NCBI GenBank assembly: GCA_026120185.1
Contig: JANUWF010001625.1
Span: 806,001 to 870,000 of the forward strand
Length of the DNA stretch: 64,000 bases
Source of the DNA: Voacanga thouarsii
Taxonomy: Eukaryota; Streptophyta; Magnoliopsida; Gentianales; Apocynaceae
Reading direction: 5' to 3'
A model generated the notes under the pieces. That model was not told the DNA's origin, ran no database searches, and was given only the letters and a program-made list of their open reading frames with translations. The translations under genes were made by a program, and so were the position numbers. Positions 36,637 through 47,614 of this stretch are shown piece by piece. Position 1 is the first letter of the stretch; every line of letters starts with the position of its first letter.

Positions 36637-38389
36637 TGTAACACCCCACCTTTTACTTTCAATTGCCTACTATTTGTAATAGGATGAGAACTTATATCAA
36701 TGGCTAGAACAAAAGATGATCGGTAGAATGAGACGAATATTTTGGTATAATAATATCTTGTCGGGACCTGGACGTAATTATTGGATTTGTTCTATCCGTA
36801 CCCTAAATTTTTGGAAGGCTATTATTATTAAAAAAATAATAATTGCAGGGTACTCTGAAAAGAGAAATTGATTAGTACGATGAAACACATGTTTTTTATC
36901 TGAATTATGCTACTCGGGGTATCGGGGACATTTTTGTCATTTTAACCACGCCCACGACTTTGACCAAGTAAAGAAGGAATTGAAGAATTTAAGTGTTACC
37001 AATGAATTTAGTAGAATTTTTGGAGTTGATTGGTGAAATAAAATATTTTCCCATTATAGACCCGTTTTTTGTTATTTCTGAAGAAAATAGGGAAATGCGG
37101 TTAAAAATGGGATGTGTGGCTTATTGTGATTAGTGGCCATGGATAAGTATCAAATAATAAGAGGATGCATGAAAGATTCATGCACGCAAGGCTTCTTAAA
37201 TAAGATTTGTAAAATAAATAAAGAATGATGTGTAATTTTGTGATTGGAATACATCATCTTGTGGGCCCGTTTGATTAAAGTCTTGTGAATTTTGATTGGT
37301 TAATACATAGGCCAAGAAAAGGTGATTTAATGGCTGAAATTAGGACAAGATGTTGGCAGCCATGCACGAAGAAATAAGGGAAAATTTTGTGGAGGAAAAA
37401 GTGGTTGGTGTGTAAAAATCCTATTGGAACACACTAAATATATCCACCATTCAATTAAACCAAAATAAGAAATTAAGGGCCAAGATTTGAGGGGTGAATG
37501 GTGGTGGAAAAGGGCTGTTAAATGCGCTAAATTTTGGCAGCCAAGAGAAGGAAAAACCAAGGGAAAAAGAGATCAAACAAGAGAAAACAAAAAGGCAAGC
37601 TAGTGTGTGTTCTTGGTGTACTAGGTGAAGCCTTTGTGTTCTTGGAACAAAATCAAATCAAATAGCCTCAAATAAAAGGTAAAACCCTACATTTCCTGAA
37701 TTGAAGTTGTTTTTGGGCGAATGATGATTATGATGATGTGAATTTTAACATAAAAACATGACAATCATGTATTGATTTCGGATCAAATGTAGGGTTTGTG
37801 AACTTTTGTATATGAACTTTATATATTCTTGTATATATGCTGACAGCCTAAAGGCCTTTGAATGATGTTGTATTTGGGGAAGAACTGAATAATTATGGTA
37901 CCTTGAAGGCTTATTTTCAGTTGAAGTGGTGATGATCAAAGTATAGTAAAAACAGAATTTACTTGGTAGGAAACATAGTTCAAATTAGCTTTTGATTAGA
38001 ATAGATGAATTTGTATTGAATAAGTGTGACTTTTATAGGCTACTGTAAATCTAAAAATTCAGAATTAAAGATGATTTGAAGGAGGGTTGAATAAATTAAT
38101 GGTTCCAAGGTGCTAAAGGCTAAAGTAAAACAAAGAAAACCATCAATAGTGAAATTGAGACAAAACTACTAGAGCTGATTTCGCTCAGTAAAATTTCATG
38201 CGAACTAGGACCCTGAAAAAGGCCAATACATAATTAAATTTAAGGGTATTATGGTCATTTTGGTATATCATAGAACCAAGTTGGAGTTGTGGATTGAAAG
38301 TTATGTGCAAAACCAAATCGTATGTCAAGCAGTGAAATTCTAGAAAAATGAGTCCGAAAATTGATGAACTTAAAAATGATTAATTGTGT
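36637..38389 (+). mobile_element. Family B 3' LTR, truncated
   Basis: Begins TGTAACACCCCACC and aligns with 26107-27840, then stops at TTAATTGTGT. The last 2.4 kb of the LTR, including the conserved 3' end, is missing. At 38390 the sequence switches to the family A LTR. Confidence 0.85.
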
Positions 38390-38548
38390 TTTGCCCTTCT
38401 TACTCAATAAATACAAATAAGCCATCTAGACTACAAATCACATATCCAAAGCACATAAAATCATATAAAAATATATTTTTGCATGCGAGAAAATATGATA
38501 TGCATCCCGATCCCCTTACTCTAAGGTTGGTTTTAGTGGGGTTTCACA
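38390..38548 (-). mobile_element. Family A LTR, 5' end fragment
   Basis: 159 bp matching 59278-59437 and 24575-24682 (TCCAAAGCACATAAAA, ATATGATATGCATCCC, CTTACTCTAAGGTTG), ending GTTTCACA at 38548. It is joined without spacer to the truncated family B LTR on the left. Confidence 0.8.
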
Positions 38549-38550
38549 AG

Positions 38551-38578
38551 GACAATGTCCAATTTAAGTGTGGAAGAG
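38551..38578 (+). promoter_or_regulatory. Internal PPT-like motif, first copy
   Basis: GACAATGTCCAATTTAAGTG then TGGAAGAG. See also 38742-38772 and 10507-10535. Confidence 0.55.
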
Positions 38579-38741
38579 TGGTTTGGTGATATACTTTGTC
38601 CAAATTTTTATCAATTTTATTTTGAGCACAATGTTTGAAAAATTGGAGTTACTCCGTCATGGAAGTATTTTCTTTCTTATCTTTTTCCCCTTTATTGTTT
38701 GTCTGGTGGCATTATTTCCTGGCTTTATTTATTTGGCCAGT

Positions 38742-38772
38742 GAGGACAATATCCAGTTTAAGTGTGGGGGAG
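38742..38772 (+). promoter_or_regulatory. Internal PPT-like motif, second copy
   Basis: GAGGACAATATCCAGTTTAA followed by GTGTGGGGGAG, a stronger G-run than the first copy. Confidence 0.55.
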
Positions 38773-40196
38773 TGGTTAGAATAATAATTCTTCTATGCTT
38801 TATTCTTCTTGAAATTCTTCTTTGCACCTTTGAGAAATTTTCAAAATTTTTTCTAAGTTTCTTTGAGATTTCATGCGGTATTTTTAATGCATGTCTTTAT
38901 GATGGATGATAGAGTACATGTTCAATATCATTTATGTCTTATGCATGACTTATTGCACGCACTTGGCCTAAGTAGTTCTAGATCGAATGCTTTACATTGT
39001 TCATAAACCTGTTTTTCTACTAAAATTCATGGAGCATTCTAGAACATACTTGAATATCTCTCGAGGAGAAATAAGAAAAACATTCATGATTTAATTTAGG
39101 GATAATGGTAATATGCCTTCTTTGGATAGTTTGAGCTTTTCAAGCCTACCTATTGTTATATTATCCATAGTGCCTATTTTGAGCCTAAATTTGTAATTTC
39201 ATTCTTAAAACCCGTTATCATAGTGTGACCATTATTTCTTTCTGAGGGTTTGAATAATTTTTCCAAATCTTTATGCTCTTGATGGATAAAAGTACATGTA
39301 GGAGAATGTTCACGGAGAATACGTAGAGAAAGATCATGACTCGTTATTTTCTATTATGTTGAGCTGGAAGAAGAAAGAAAAAGAAAAGATTGAAAACAAC
39401 AAAAGAAAACCAAAAAGCTGCTAGAAAAGATGGAAAGAGAGAAACTGAGAAAGAAAAGAATAGCAGCAGTGAAAAATAAAAGAAGAGAGAAAAGGAAGAA
39501 AAGAAAAAATTGAAAGAGAAAGAGAAGAAAGATTATGAGAGGAATGGTGATTGAGCTGTAAAAGTTGAGTTCACGTCAAGTTCTTGACACCATAGCTGAA
39601 AATTTGAATGATCTTGTGGAGAGAAATTATTGATGAGTTGAGAATGATTGGAAAAAAATGCAAGATTTGCTTGAGTTGAACTGTAATTTCTATACAAGTT
39701 TATGGGTTTTGATTAATTTTGGGATAGGAGAGCAAGAGAAGTTTGGAAATTATTGATACATTTTGTTTATTCTTTTCTTGCGAACTCTCAGTTTCTTTGA
39801 TATTTGATTCTTCTATATCCTTCATTTGACAAGTTGCATTACAAGCCCTTTAGCCATACATTACAAACTTAAAAGTCCTACTTGATCTAAGTAGAATCGT
39901 GATATATCTTAGATTAGTGGAGAGAGTGTATGAAAAGTATGCTTATGGAATGCATATTCTTTTTGAACTAAATTCTTTCCAATGGTTTGAGAATATTGTT
40001 AAGTATTGGAATGGTTCTACTAGTCACTATACAATTGCACAAGTCTTGCGTTTGTTATCAAAGATATAGCAACTTATGTTTTATGTTCTCGAATGAAGAA
40101 AGCATTAGAAATATTTTGAAATTGAATGAGTGATTTATCAAACCTTGTGTTTTCCTACTTGTTTTTTATATTTTGCTTGAGGACAAGTAAAGAGCT

Positions 40197-40209
40197 AAGT
40201 GTGGGGGAA
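40197..40209 (+). promoter_or_regulatory. Polypurine tract of Tat-type element
   Basis: AAGTGTGGGGGAA directly before the LTR start TGTGAAAGGG at 40210. Confidence 0.85.
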
Positions 40210-41729
40210 TGTGAAAGGGACTAAATTAGTCATATTTTTCATAATTATTTGAGATTATTTTGTGATACATTTTGTTCAATAATTAGCCATATTCCTTCAT
40301 ATTTGAGATTTTACCCTTGGAAAGGTATTTTGTGCATTATTTCACATTTGAGGGGTAAAAGAAAGCAAAAACGTAGCAAAGCAGAACAGAGGCAGCATCG
40401 AACGGGCGCCGATCACGTGCTGATTGCATGAACTTCAAGATGACGAAAAGTTATTGAAACAGGACCGGAATAGAACTAAACTGGCACCAGCTCTAGTAGC
40501 CAAGGCGACACTGGCTATACTCTAGACAACATTGCATGGAAATCAAGAAAAAATTGGCAAACGACTGAAGAAACAGAACACAACCAGCACCAGCTCTAGC
40601 GACCAAGGCAGCGCCGGCTGTGCCCTGAGGATAAGATGGACTTTGATCTTTTTTCACACAGTTTTTGGTAATTTGCAGAATTTTAGTATCTTTATACTTC
40701 TACTCGGCTAAGAACCTTACTCCAATGAGTTTAGGCACTTCCTAAACCTTTGAATAGATGGAAAACACCAGAGAAAAAGGGAGAATTCATAGATCATCAC
40801 AGAAAAATCTACCAAATCAAATGAGGAATTCTTCAAATCAAGGAGGGTTGTGCAAGAGGGTCTTCAAATGAAAAAGAATGAGGCTTATCTATGAGTGCTT
40901 TCTTTTTCTTTGTTTTCTTTTCTTGAACAATGATGTACTAATTGTTTTATTGTAGTTTGACATTGTTTTAGATGTTCATGATTTTTAGAGTTATTTGATC
41001 TTTTGATTAATTGGTTATTCTTCTTGGTATTAAATTACTTGTGCTAATTACGAGATTAATTGGTTGTTTCTTTCCATTAATTTTCTTGGAAAATGGGTTG
41101 ATAGTAGTTTCAATTCATTGATTTCATATTTGTTGTCTCTTAACTTGCTTTGAAAATGGGTTAATTGCTAATAACTAGGTAATTAAAGGTTAATTGATGT
41201 CTGTCAGGAGTGGATTCATTGGTTAATTTCATGTTTTAAGTTTGCCAGGAATGGAAATTTAATCAAGAATTGTGTGTAATGCATCTTTTAGGTGAATTAG
41301 TTGAGACGGGAATGTGAAGCTAATTTTTCTAGAAGATAGTGATTCATGGATTGGAAAAGAAGTGAGTCTATATTAATCCTTCATGATGCCAAGAGAATAA
41401 TGAGTTATGATAATGGTTAAGTGCTTTAAGGTCATGTTTGTCAAGATAATTGTTGAAGTTACATAATTCTCCATCATTGCCATGTATATATTCTTTTATT
41501 TTATTTTCCTTTTTATTTTTTTTAACTTTATTGAGTCGGTTAAACAATGAAAGAAAAGTGATTAATGCATACTTGTTCCCTGAGGATCAACACTCATTTG
41601 AACCCTATGCTATGTTAATGATGAGAACGCTTGCGCGTATGTATAATTTGGGGTTAACGTTTTAATTTAAACTTAATTGGAAATGTGCTTATTTTTATAT
41701 GATTTTTATACCTAAATAAATACGTATCA
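40210..41729 (+). repeat. Tat-type LTR between a PPT and a PBS
   Basis: 1520 bp, TGTGAAAGGGACTAAATTAG at the start and TACGTATCA at the end. Similar in length and layout to 7873-9411 and 12205-13719 and close in sequence to the minus-strand copies at 54898 and 62200. Clusters of CTGGCACCAGCTCTAG-type motifs lie at 40485-40625. A 3'-internal region lies to its left and a primer site to its right. Confidence 0.8.
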
Positions 41730-41735
41730 AGTTTT

Positions 41736-41748
41736 TGGCGCCGTAGCC
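41736..41748 (+). promoter_or_regulatory. Primer-binding site of Tat type
   Basis: TGGCGCCGTAGCC, six bases after the LTR end, one base from the common TGGCGCCGTTGCC. About 30 bp later the sequence is copia integrase, so the rest of the Tat-type element is missing. Confidence 0.85.
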
Positions 41749-41775
41749 AAAAATTTGATAAAAGAAAATTATGTG

Positions 41776-42530
41776 ATGCGTTCCAATTTAGAAAATAAAT
41801 CAAAATCTCTTTCAAACCTAATAAAAGGATTTCTACCTCGAAAGCTCTTAAATTAATACATATGGATTTTATTGAACCAATAAGGACTACTAGCCTTCCT
41901 GGTAAGAGTTATGCTTATGTTTTAGTAGATGGCTTCTTAAGATTTACTTCGACTTTGTTTCTTGGACAAAAAGATGAAGCATTTACTGAATTCTCAACAT
42001 TATTCAAGCACATCCAAAAAACTAATTTCTATTAGAAGTGATAGTGGTAGAGAATTTTGCAACAGTGAGTTTACACACTTTTGTGATAAAAATGGAGTTT
42101 TTCACAACTTTTTTAATGCTAAAACCCCTTAATAGAATGGTGTTATTGAGAGGAAAAATAGAACTTTGCAATAAATAGCTTGATCCATGATTTGTGAAAA
42201 CTCTATTCCAAAATACTTTTGGACTGAAGCTATAAATACAACTTGTTATAATGTAAATTGATTGATGTTAAGACCTTGTCTAAGAAAAACACCCTTTGAG
42301 GTTATGTTTAACAAGACTCCATCAATTTCCTATTTTAAAGTATTTGGTTGCAAATGTTTTGTTCTTAATACCCGAGTCAATCTTTGAAAATTTGATAACA
42401 AATCTATTGAGGATGTTTTCCTTGGATACTCTTCTAACAAAAAGGCATGTAAAGTGTACAATAAGAGAACTGTATGTGTGGGAGAATCCATACATGTTGT
42501 CTTTGATGAATCTAACATTTATACTTCAAG
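41776..42530 (+). pseudogene. pol: SIRE/Maximus-like copia integrase remnant
   Basis: Begins within the integrase after the zinc finger (ISFKPNKRISTSKALKLIHM). The catalytic core is readable: MDFIEP with the first Asp (about 41860), IRSDSGREF with the second (about 42030), and NGVIERKNRTL with the Glu (about 42140-42170). PKYFWTEAINTTCYNVN and VFGCKCFVLN follow, then FDNKSIEDVFLGYSSNKKACKVYN. At least one frameshift (about 42020) and several stops disable it. A run of seven Asp codons (GAT) ends the region. The 5' part of the element, including its 5' LTR, is not present. Confidence 0.85.
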
Positions 42531-42535
42531 AAAAG

Positions 42536-42557
42536 ATGATGATGATGATGATGATGT
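42536..42557. repeat. (GAT)7 trinucleotide repeat
   Basis: Encodes a poly-Asp run in the frame at 42454; lies just before the deleted RT region. Confidence 0.9.
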
Positions 42558-43136
42558 AGGAAGTTCAAAAGAAAGAGGGAAAGAACAGTTCAAAGCACCA
42601 CCACTGGATATTTGGTTGGAGCATATGTTTATGATTTACCGTATCCTAGTGCTAACACATTTGATTTTATGGGCTATATTGATGCGGACTATGCAGGCTG
42701 TAAAGTTGAACAAAAAAGCAATAGCGGGCACTGCCAATTTCTTAGACACTTTCTAGTGTCATGGCATAGCAAAAAATAGACCTATGTATCCTTATCCACA
42801 ACCGACGCTGAATACATTGTAGCAAGGAGTTGTTGTGCACAAATTCTATGGATGAAAAACACACTACTAGATTTTGGTCTCAATTTTGATTGCGTACCTA
42901 TATTATGTGATAATACAAGTGCAATCAACTTAACAAAAAATCCTGTTGAACATTTCAGGACCCAGTATATTGAGGTTAAACATCATTTTATTAGGGATCA
43001 TGTGCTCAAAGGAGATCTATGTGTTAAATATATCCTAACTGATGAACAACTTGTGGAGATTTTCACAAAATCTCTAGCCGAAGAAAAGTTCAATAATCTG
43101 AGAAGAGGTTTGGAGTTACCAAGATCTTGGGCTTGA
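42558..43136 (+). pseudogene. pol: SIRE-like copia RNase H remnant, RT deleted
   Basis: After SKERGKEQ, the sequence jumps to FDFMGYIDADYAGCKVEQKS (about 42660-42720), the start of copia RNase H, so most or all of the reverse transcriptase is deleted between about 42590 and 42640. SLSTTDAEYIVARSCC, then CDNTSAINLTKNPVEHFRTQ, then HHFIRDHVLKGDL and DEQLVEIFTKSL complete the domain, ending at a TGA at 43134. A stop after SWHSKK (about 42778) and frame changes show decay. Confidence 0.9.
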
Positions 43137-43589
43137 CATATTTGCCAATCATTTATTGTTTTTATTTTCAAAACCACTGAAGATGCAACTTTTGGATAAC
43201 GATTTTGGACACAGCATTTCGGAGAGTAAATCCAAAACTCACTATACGAAACTCTCTCTTTAAGGAGTTCCTTTTGGATAAGCATTTTAGATGAAGCCTA
43301 AAACCAAAATAAAACTAACACTGATGCTTCATATATCCTTCAAGAATAACTACTTCCAGATTATTCCTTTTGAAATTCAAAATAGTTGTGCTTTTCTCAA
43401 GACAGCATTTGAAATCTCTATTGAATTGAGTGTACTTTTTGTCACAATCTCCTAGAAACTCACAAAAGGTTTTCTCTCTCTCTTCTATCCCAAATTCTGA
43501 AACAAACCAGACTTCATCTTTCTTCCCTCAAAATTTTCTAAGCTTCTCTCTAAACAACAAAAAGCCCAAGCCTTCACCCTCTGAATACA
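43137..43589 (+). other. Spacer between pol and env-like ORF
   Basis: No coding motif. Contains TTTTGGATAACGATTTTGGA, then TCCAAAACTC and CTTTTGGATAAG, a motif set that also occurs at 49310-49510 and 50270-50405 of the same element. Confidence 0.6.
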
Positions 43590-44665
43590 ATGGCAAAATC
43601 ACCTAAATTAGCCAAACACAAGTCAAAGAAAGTCCAAAAAATCAGTCCAATTGTGAAGAAGAAATCAACTGCAGTGGAAAAAGGAAAAAAAGTCCCTCTC
43701 GAACTCTAGGTTTCATAGACTGACTCTTCCAAATCATCTCTAGAAAAAGAAAGTTTTGTGACCCAAGTACCTCACTTTTGAGATTCTAAAAGTGAATTTG
43801 ATTTTAATGAATGGGTCTCATGAAATCGAATGGTCATAGTTGGCTATCGTGCAAATCTTGCATCTTTTCTGAATTTTTCAAATGTGTTAAATACATTTGA
43901 GTCTCTTGGGTGGGGAGCCCTATTATCTGTTGACGAGAAACTATTTACTTCTCTTGTATAGGAATTCTATGCTAACTTGAGAAAAGGCCAATCAGTGGAA
44001 ATTGGAGGAGGGTTCATGGTCCGGTAGTACACCTCTAGTGTTGGGGGTAAAAATCTTGAGTTTGATCACCACCTATTGAACAAAATATGTGATGTCAGGG
44101 ATTGCGGAATTTAGTATTTTAAATTAAACAAGTTCTCGAAAGGAATTTTTCTTTTTCAGTTTGGGAAGTTTGAAAGTATATTCATTAGCAGAAAGAGCTT
44201 TAAGAACTCGAGTGATAGGAACATGAAGAGGTTGAATGGAATGGGTAGGATTCTGCACCACATGGTTTCTACCATGGTGGTTCCTAGTTTCGGACACAAA
44301 TCTTCTATCAACATTATGCAAATGGTGATTATGCTGGAACTCTTTGAAAATTGGCCAATAAGTTTTGGATATCTTGCTGCCAACCTGATGATGCAAACTA
44401 TGAATACCTCCAGCAAAGCCTTGCCTTATGGAAACCTACTGACTAAAGTGTTTAGGCCATTTAGTGTTGATATGAATTCTATCACCCCTACTCATTCAAC
44501 AATGAATGTGTACAACTTTGAGTCTTTTGAAAGAATGGGATATGTGAGAATGGACAATGAGTCGAACCTACTTTGATTTGAGATGTAGCTGATGATGAAA
44601 AGAAAAGTTGTTAACGGTAAAGGCTGAAGGCAATAGTGTCCCATCTACCGAAGTAAAGAGAAAGG
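43590..44665 (+). pseudogene. Env-like third ORF of SIRE-type copia, 5' part
   Basis: From ATG 43590 the product starts MAKSPKLAKHKSKKVQK, a basic N-terminus, followed by stops. EFYANLRKGQSVEIGGGF (about 43966-44020) and, near 44223-44480, GRILHHMVSTMVVPSFG and ALPYGNLLTKVFRPFSVDMN match the 'putative plant transposon protein' domain found in the env-like ORF of SIRE/Maximus copia elements. No signal peptide or membrane span is visible, so an envelope role is not supported by the sequence. The frame shifts at least twice, and the ORF is cut at 44666 by a copia LTR. It resumes at about 47615. Confidence 0.7.
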
Positions 44666-45878
44666 TGTTTAGCATATGCCCTAAAATAATTTATACTTAT
44701 ACTATTGTTGTTATGTAATATGTAATATTATGAGGCATTTCTTTCCATGAATAGTGTATTTAATTTTGTGGCCATCAAGTACATGACTTGATAGTAAAAC
44801 TCTATAACAAATACAATAACTATTCTTAAATTATCCCTAATCGATTATTATTAGTGGAACAATAATAAATTAATATTAGTATGTCTGTGACTTGATTGCT
44901 ATGTTTTACTGGACATATATATATTTGATATCAAGTCAAAAAATTAATAAATGTTAGAAAACAATGTATTGAACATGACCCACTATTAGAGTACTTCATG
45001 GGACATGTCATAAGTATTATCTAGCCATAATGATATTAGAAGTCCTTCGACTTGAATTCATCATAGTTTCCTACTTAATAAATTCTATATCTTAATGTTG
45101 TCTAAAGTTGTCTTTAACCAAATAATAAATTAGACCACTATTGGATATAGAATAAACCAGGGAGAGGAATATGATTGTTAGTGAAGGAATTTATCCTTCT
45201 CAATTTTAGGAGAGATGTCAATGGGCCACTTGATAAGTTAGACTGTTAAAATACATGGTCGTGCTCAAATATATTAATTTGAGATATTGATATCATTTAT
45301 TTGAATAGTCTATTATGAGATCAAGAAATAGTTGATTAAGCTTAATAATGATGACTTGTTCCATGCATTATGCTTAATCTGTATATTGTGTAACAAAAGG
45401 ACTAAATATGAAGTTATGGTTTGGTTCAAAGAGATCACTGATCTTCATTTAACTTAGATAGTTATAATGTTTTGTTGGAAATCACTTATAACTTGCAGGA
45501 CACATTAAATACGATCTTGGCACACTGCCAGTGTTAAATGACCCTATAGCGTCACACATTAAGCGAACATGTTAAGTTATTTTTCTGGTGACCAGGTTCG
45601 ATGTACTTGGAAATGTGACTAGGTTAATTGAATCTAGAAAAGTGACCAAATACAATGAATCTAGAAATATATCTACATTCGATGTATCTGGAAGATGTCT
45701 AGAATATAAGAATCTGACTCAATAAATTAATTAGTTAAATTACCGAGATAAAAGTAGAATCTTATCATATCCTTTTTAATTTAATTAGAACATAAAAATA
45801 AGAAATGATAAGATATTATGAGAGGAGGACTCCAAGAAGTTCGTGTGGTTTTGAAAGAAAACCCCTAGCCGTCTTCTT
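44666..45878 (+). mobile_element. Copia LTR in the env-like ORF, left part
   Basis: Starts TGTTTAGCATATGCCCTA, like other copia LTR starts here but a distinct family. It ends in a minus-strand solo LTR at 45879; the rest, 47576-47614, may end at CCATAACA. The flank on the left is AAAGG, on the right AAAAA, so the right end is uncertain. There is no coding sequence, so it is a solo or truncated LTR. Confidence 0.6.
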
Positions 45879-47570
45879 TGTAGGATTTCTATCATGCATA
45901 ATCAGATTAAGCGCAGCAGAAAACAACAAGAAATCCAAGCCATGGATCACGGGTTTGCAATAGAAATGGGAAAAAAGGAGAATATTGCGTTTATTAACTC
46001 GTGTAGCCGAAATTCAAAAATTTCAGAAACAAAAACGCAGGCGCGATCCAAATTATCCAAAACCGTTCACTGCAGCTCAACTGAAGTCCAAGAAAGAACT
46101 CCCTCTAATGATAATCCACACAAGGTTGAATGCTCACAATCTCACAATTCTATGCTAGTAGAATTCGGGAGGCTAGGGTTTTGATCAAGAAGAGAGACGG
46201 CTAGGGTTTGATCAAGAGAGAGGCAAAGAAACGGTTTCTCTGTTATTTCATGAATGGTCTGTCTCTATCCCTAAAGAAACCGTTTCCTTATATTTATAGA
46301 TTTATAATTACCATAAATTACAACTTAGTCCTTCAATGTCCAATTGTCAACAAATTGGTCCTTGAAGTTTACGTAATTACAATTAGGTCCTATGAATTAT
46401 AACAAACTTATAATTCACCTATAAATATATTCCCTTCTCTTAATTAACCCCACAATATTATCAAATAATATATTCGAGCATTCAAACCTTTATTGTGTGT
46501 GACCCATTAGGTTTCCGGTCTTATTGGTAGAATAATATGAATTAATTCTAACAATATTAGAATTAATAATCCTTAATAAAATAAAGGATTAAATTTATTA
46601 ATTCTCTAATTAATAAATTAAAATTTAGCATATCAAGAGCGACATCTAGCAATGACTCTTGACCACCCAAAAGTCCAGAAAATCAAGTGGCTTGACATGA
46701 ACCTTTCAATAGCAAATTATCAGTGCAATAAACTCCTTTCAACATATAATATCTCATTCGGTCTAGAGTATGGAATTAGTGCCAACTCCCTCCAGAATAT
46801 TATTAATTCTGGCCCAAATATTTTAGTACTTGTTCAAGAAATCCATTACTCGATACGTGTACTAATTGGAACCATTTCCATCACATAGTCGCCTTGGCCA
46901 AGGACTTCATGAGTAATGATTTCTACAAGTGGCCTTGAGATATACTCTCCTACTATTAGGAGTGATGAATCCTTTATTGACCCTCTCAACTACTTTCATT
47001 TACTTTATGTTGTACCCAATATCCATCCCATAAGTGGTCCTAGATAAGACTCCAAATATTAGAATCAAAGTACAACGCTCGATAAACAAAGTACCTTGGA
47101 GATCTCAAGTCTAAGGATACTTGCACACTTGCTATAATGAGATTCTATCACTGGCAGTAAATAGTTATCCAAGTGATTATCTCATAGCTAGGTCATCCAA
47201 TGAACTTGTTTCAAAATAAGCATCCACACGTTAATCTTGAGTATCCCAATACCCACGGATATGAGAACCACCGCTTGATCCAATCAAGAGATATAATATG
47301 TGCCAGTCTTGGCGTATTAATAATGTCCCATCTTATTAATACTATGACTGGGGATTATTTAAGTACAAACACTGCATAGTGTAGTAGGAATCTCACATCA
47401 TGATCTCTATCATGATTTCCTTAACACTGTGTTGTACTAGGGACTTTATCTAATGGTTTGTACACATATTTAGATATAACAATCAAACTAAAAGATAAAG
47501 AATGCCTCTTATTAATTTAATATGCAATATACATAGTACAAGTGATTGCCTCTAGGGTACACCACTAACA
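45879..47570 (-). mobile_element. Solo copia LTR with TTCTT duplication
   Basis: Plus-direction ends are TGTAGGATTTCTATC and ACACCACTAACA; on minus it begins TGTTAGTGGTGTACCC. Perfect 5-bp target duplication TTCTT at 45874-45878 and 47571-47575. It is related to 31228-32980 over its whole length. The 96-aa open frame at 45894 lies in the same region where sister LTRs have none, and is not taken as a gene. Confidence 0.95.
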
Positions 47571-47575
47571 TTCTT

Positions 47576-47614
47576 TTGGTAGCTATCTCATAAAATTTTT
47601 ACGCCTCCATAACA
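47576..47614 (+). mobile_element. Copia LTR in the env-like ORF, probable right end
   Basis: Short strip after the solo LTR's target duplication, continuing the LTR begun at 44666. Its right edge is a guess from the CA terminus at CCATAACA. Confidence 0.35.

Larger units (their letters stand above)
38549..40196 (+). mobile_element. 3' internal part of a Tat-type element
   Basis: Noncoding internal region ahead of a PPT. It has two copies of the GACAAT-TCCARTTTAAGTGTGG motif (38551-38578 and 38742-38772, 191 bp apart), an adenine/guanine-rich stretch at 39365-39540, and CTTGAGGACAAGTAAAGAGC at 40176-40195. The layout parallels the minus-strand Tat-type element at 9.4-11 kb. The hydrophobic 113-aa frame at 38568 is not recognised. 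Confidence 0.65.

Noticed and set aside
38568..38909. 113-aa hydrophobic frame that could look like a membrane protein
   Set aside because: It lies across two PPT-like motifs in noncoding Tat-type DNA; T-rich codons explain the hydrophobicity.
41450..41665. Similar frames in Tat-type LTRs (also at 54963-55190 on minus) that encode alike peptides
   Set aside because: The likeness reflects DNA homology of the LTRs; lengths and reading starts vary and no domain is recognised.
42536..42557. Asp run as an acidic functional domain
   Set aside because: It is a GAT microsatellite next to a deletion break.
45894..46184. 96-aa frame at the edge of a solo copia LTR
   Set aside because: Sister LTRs lack the frame.
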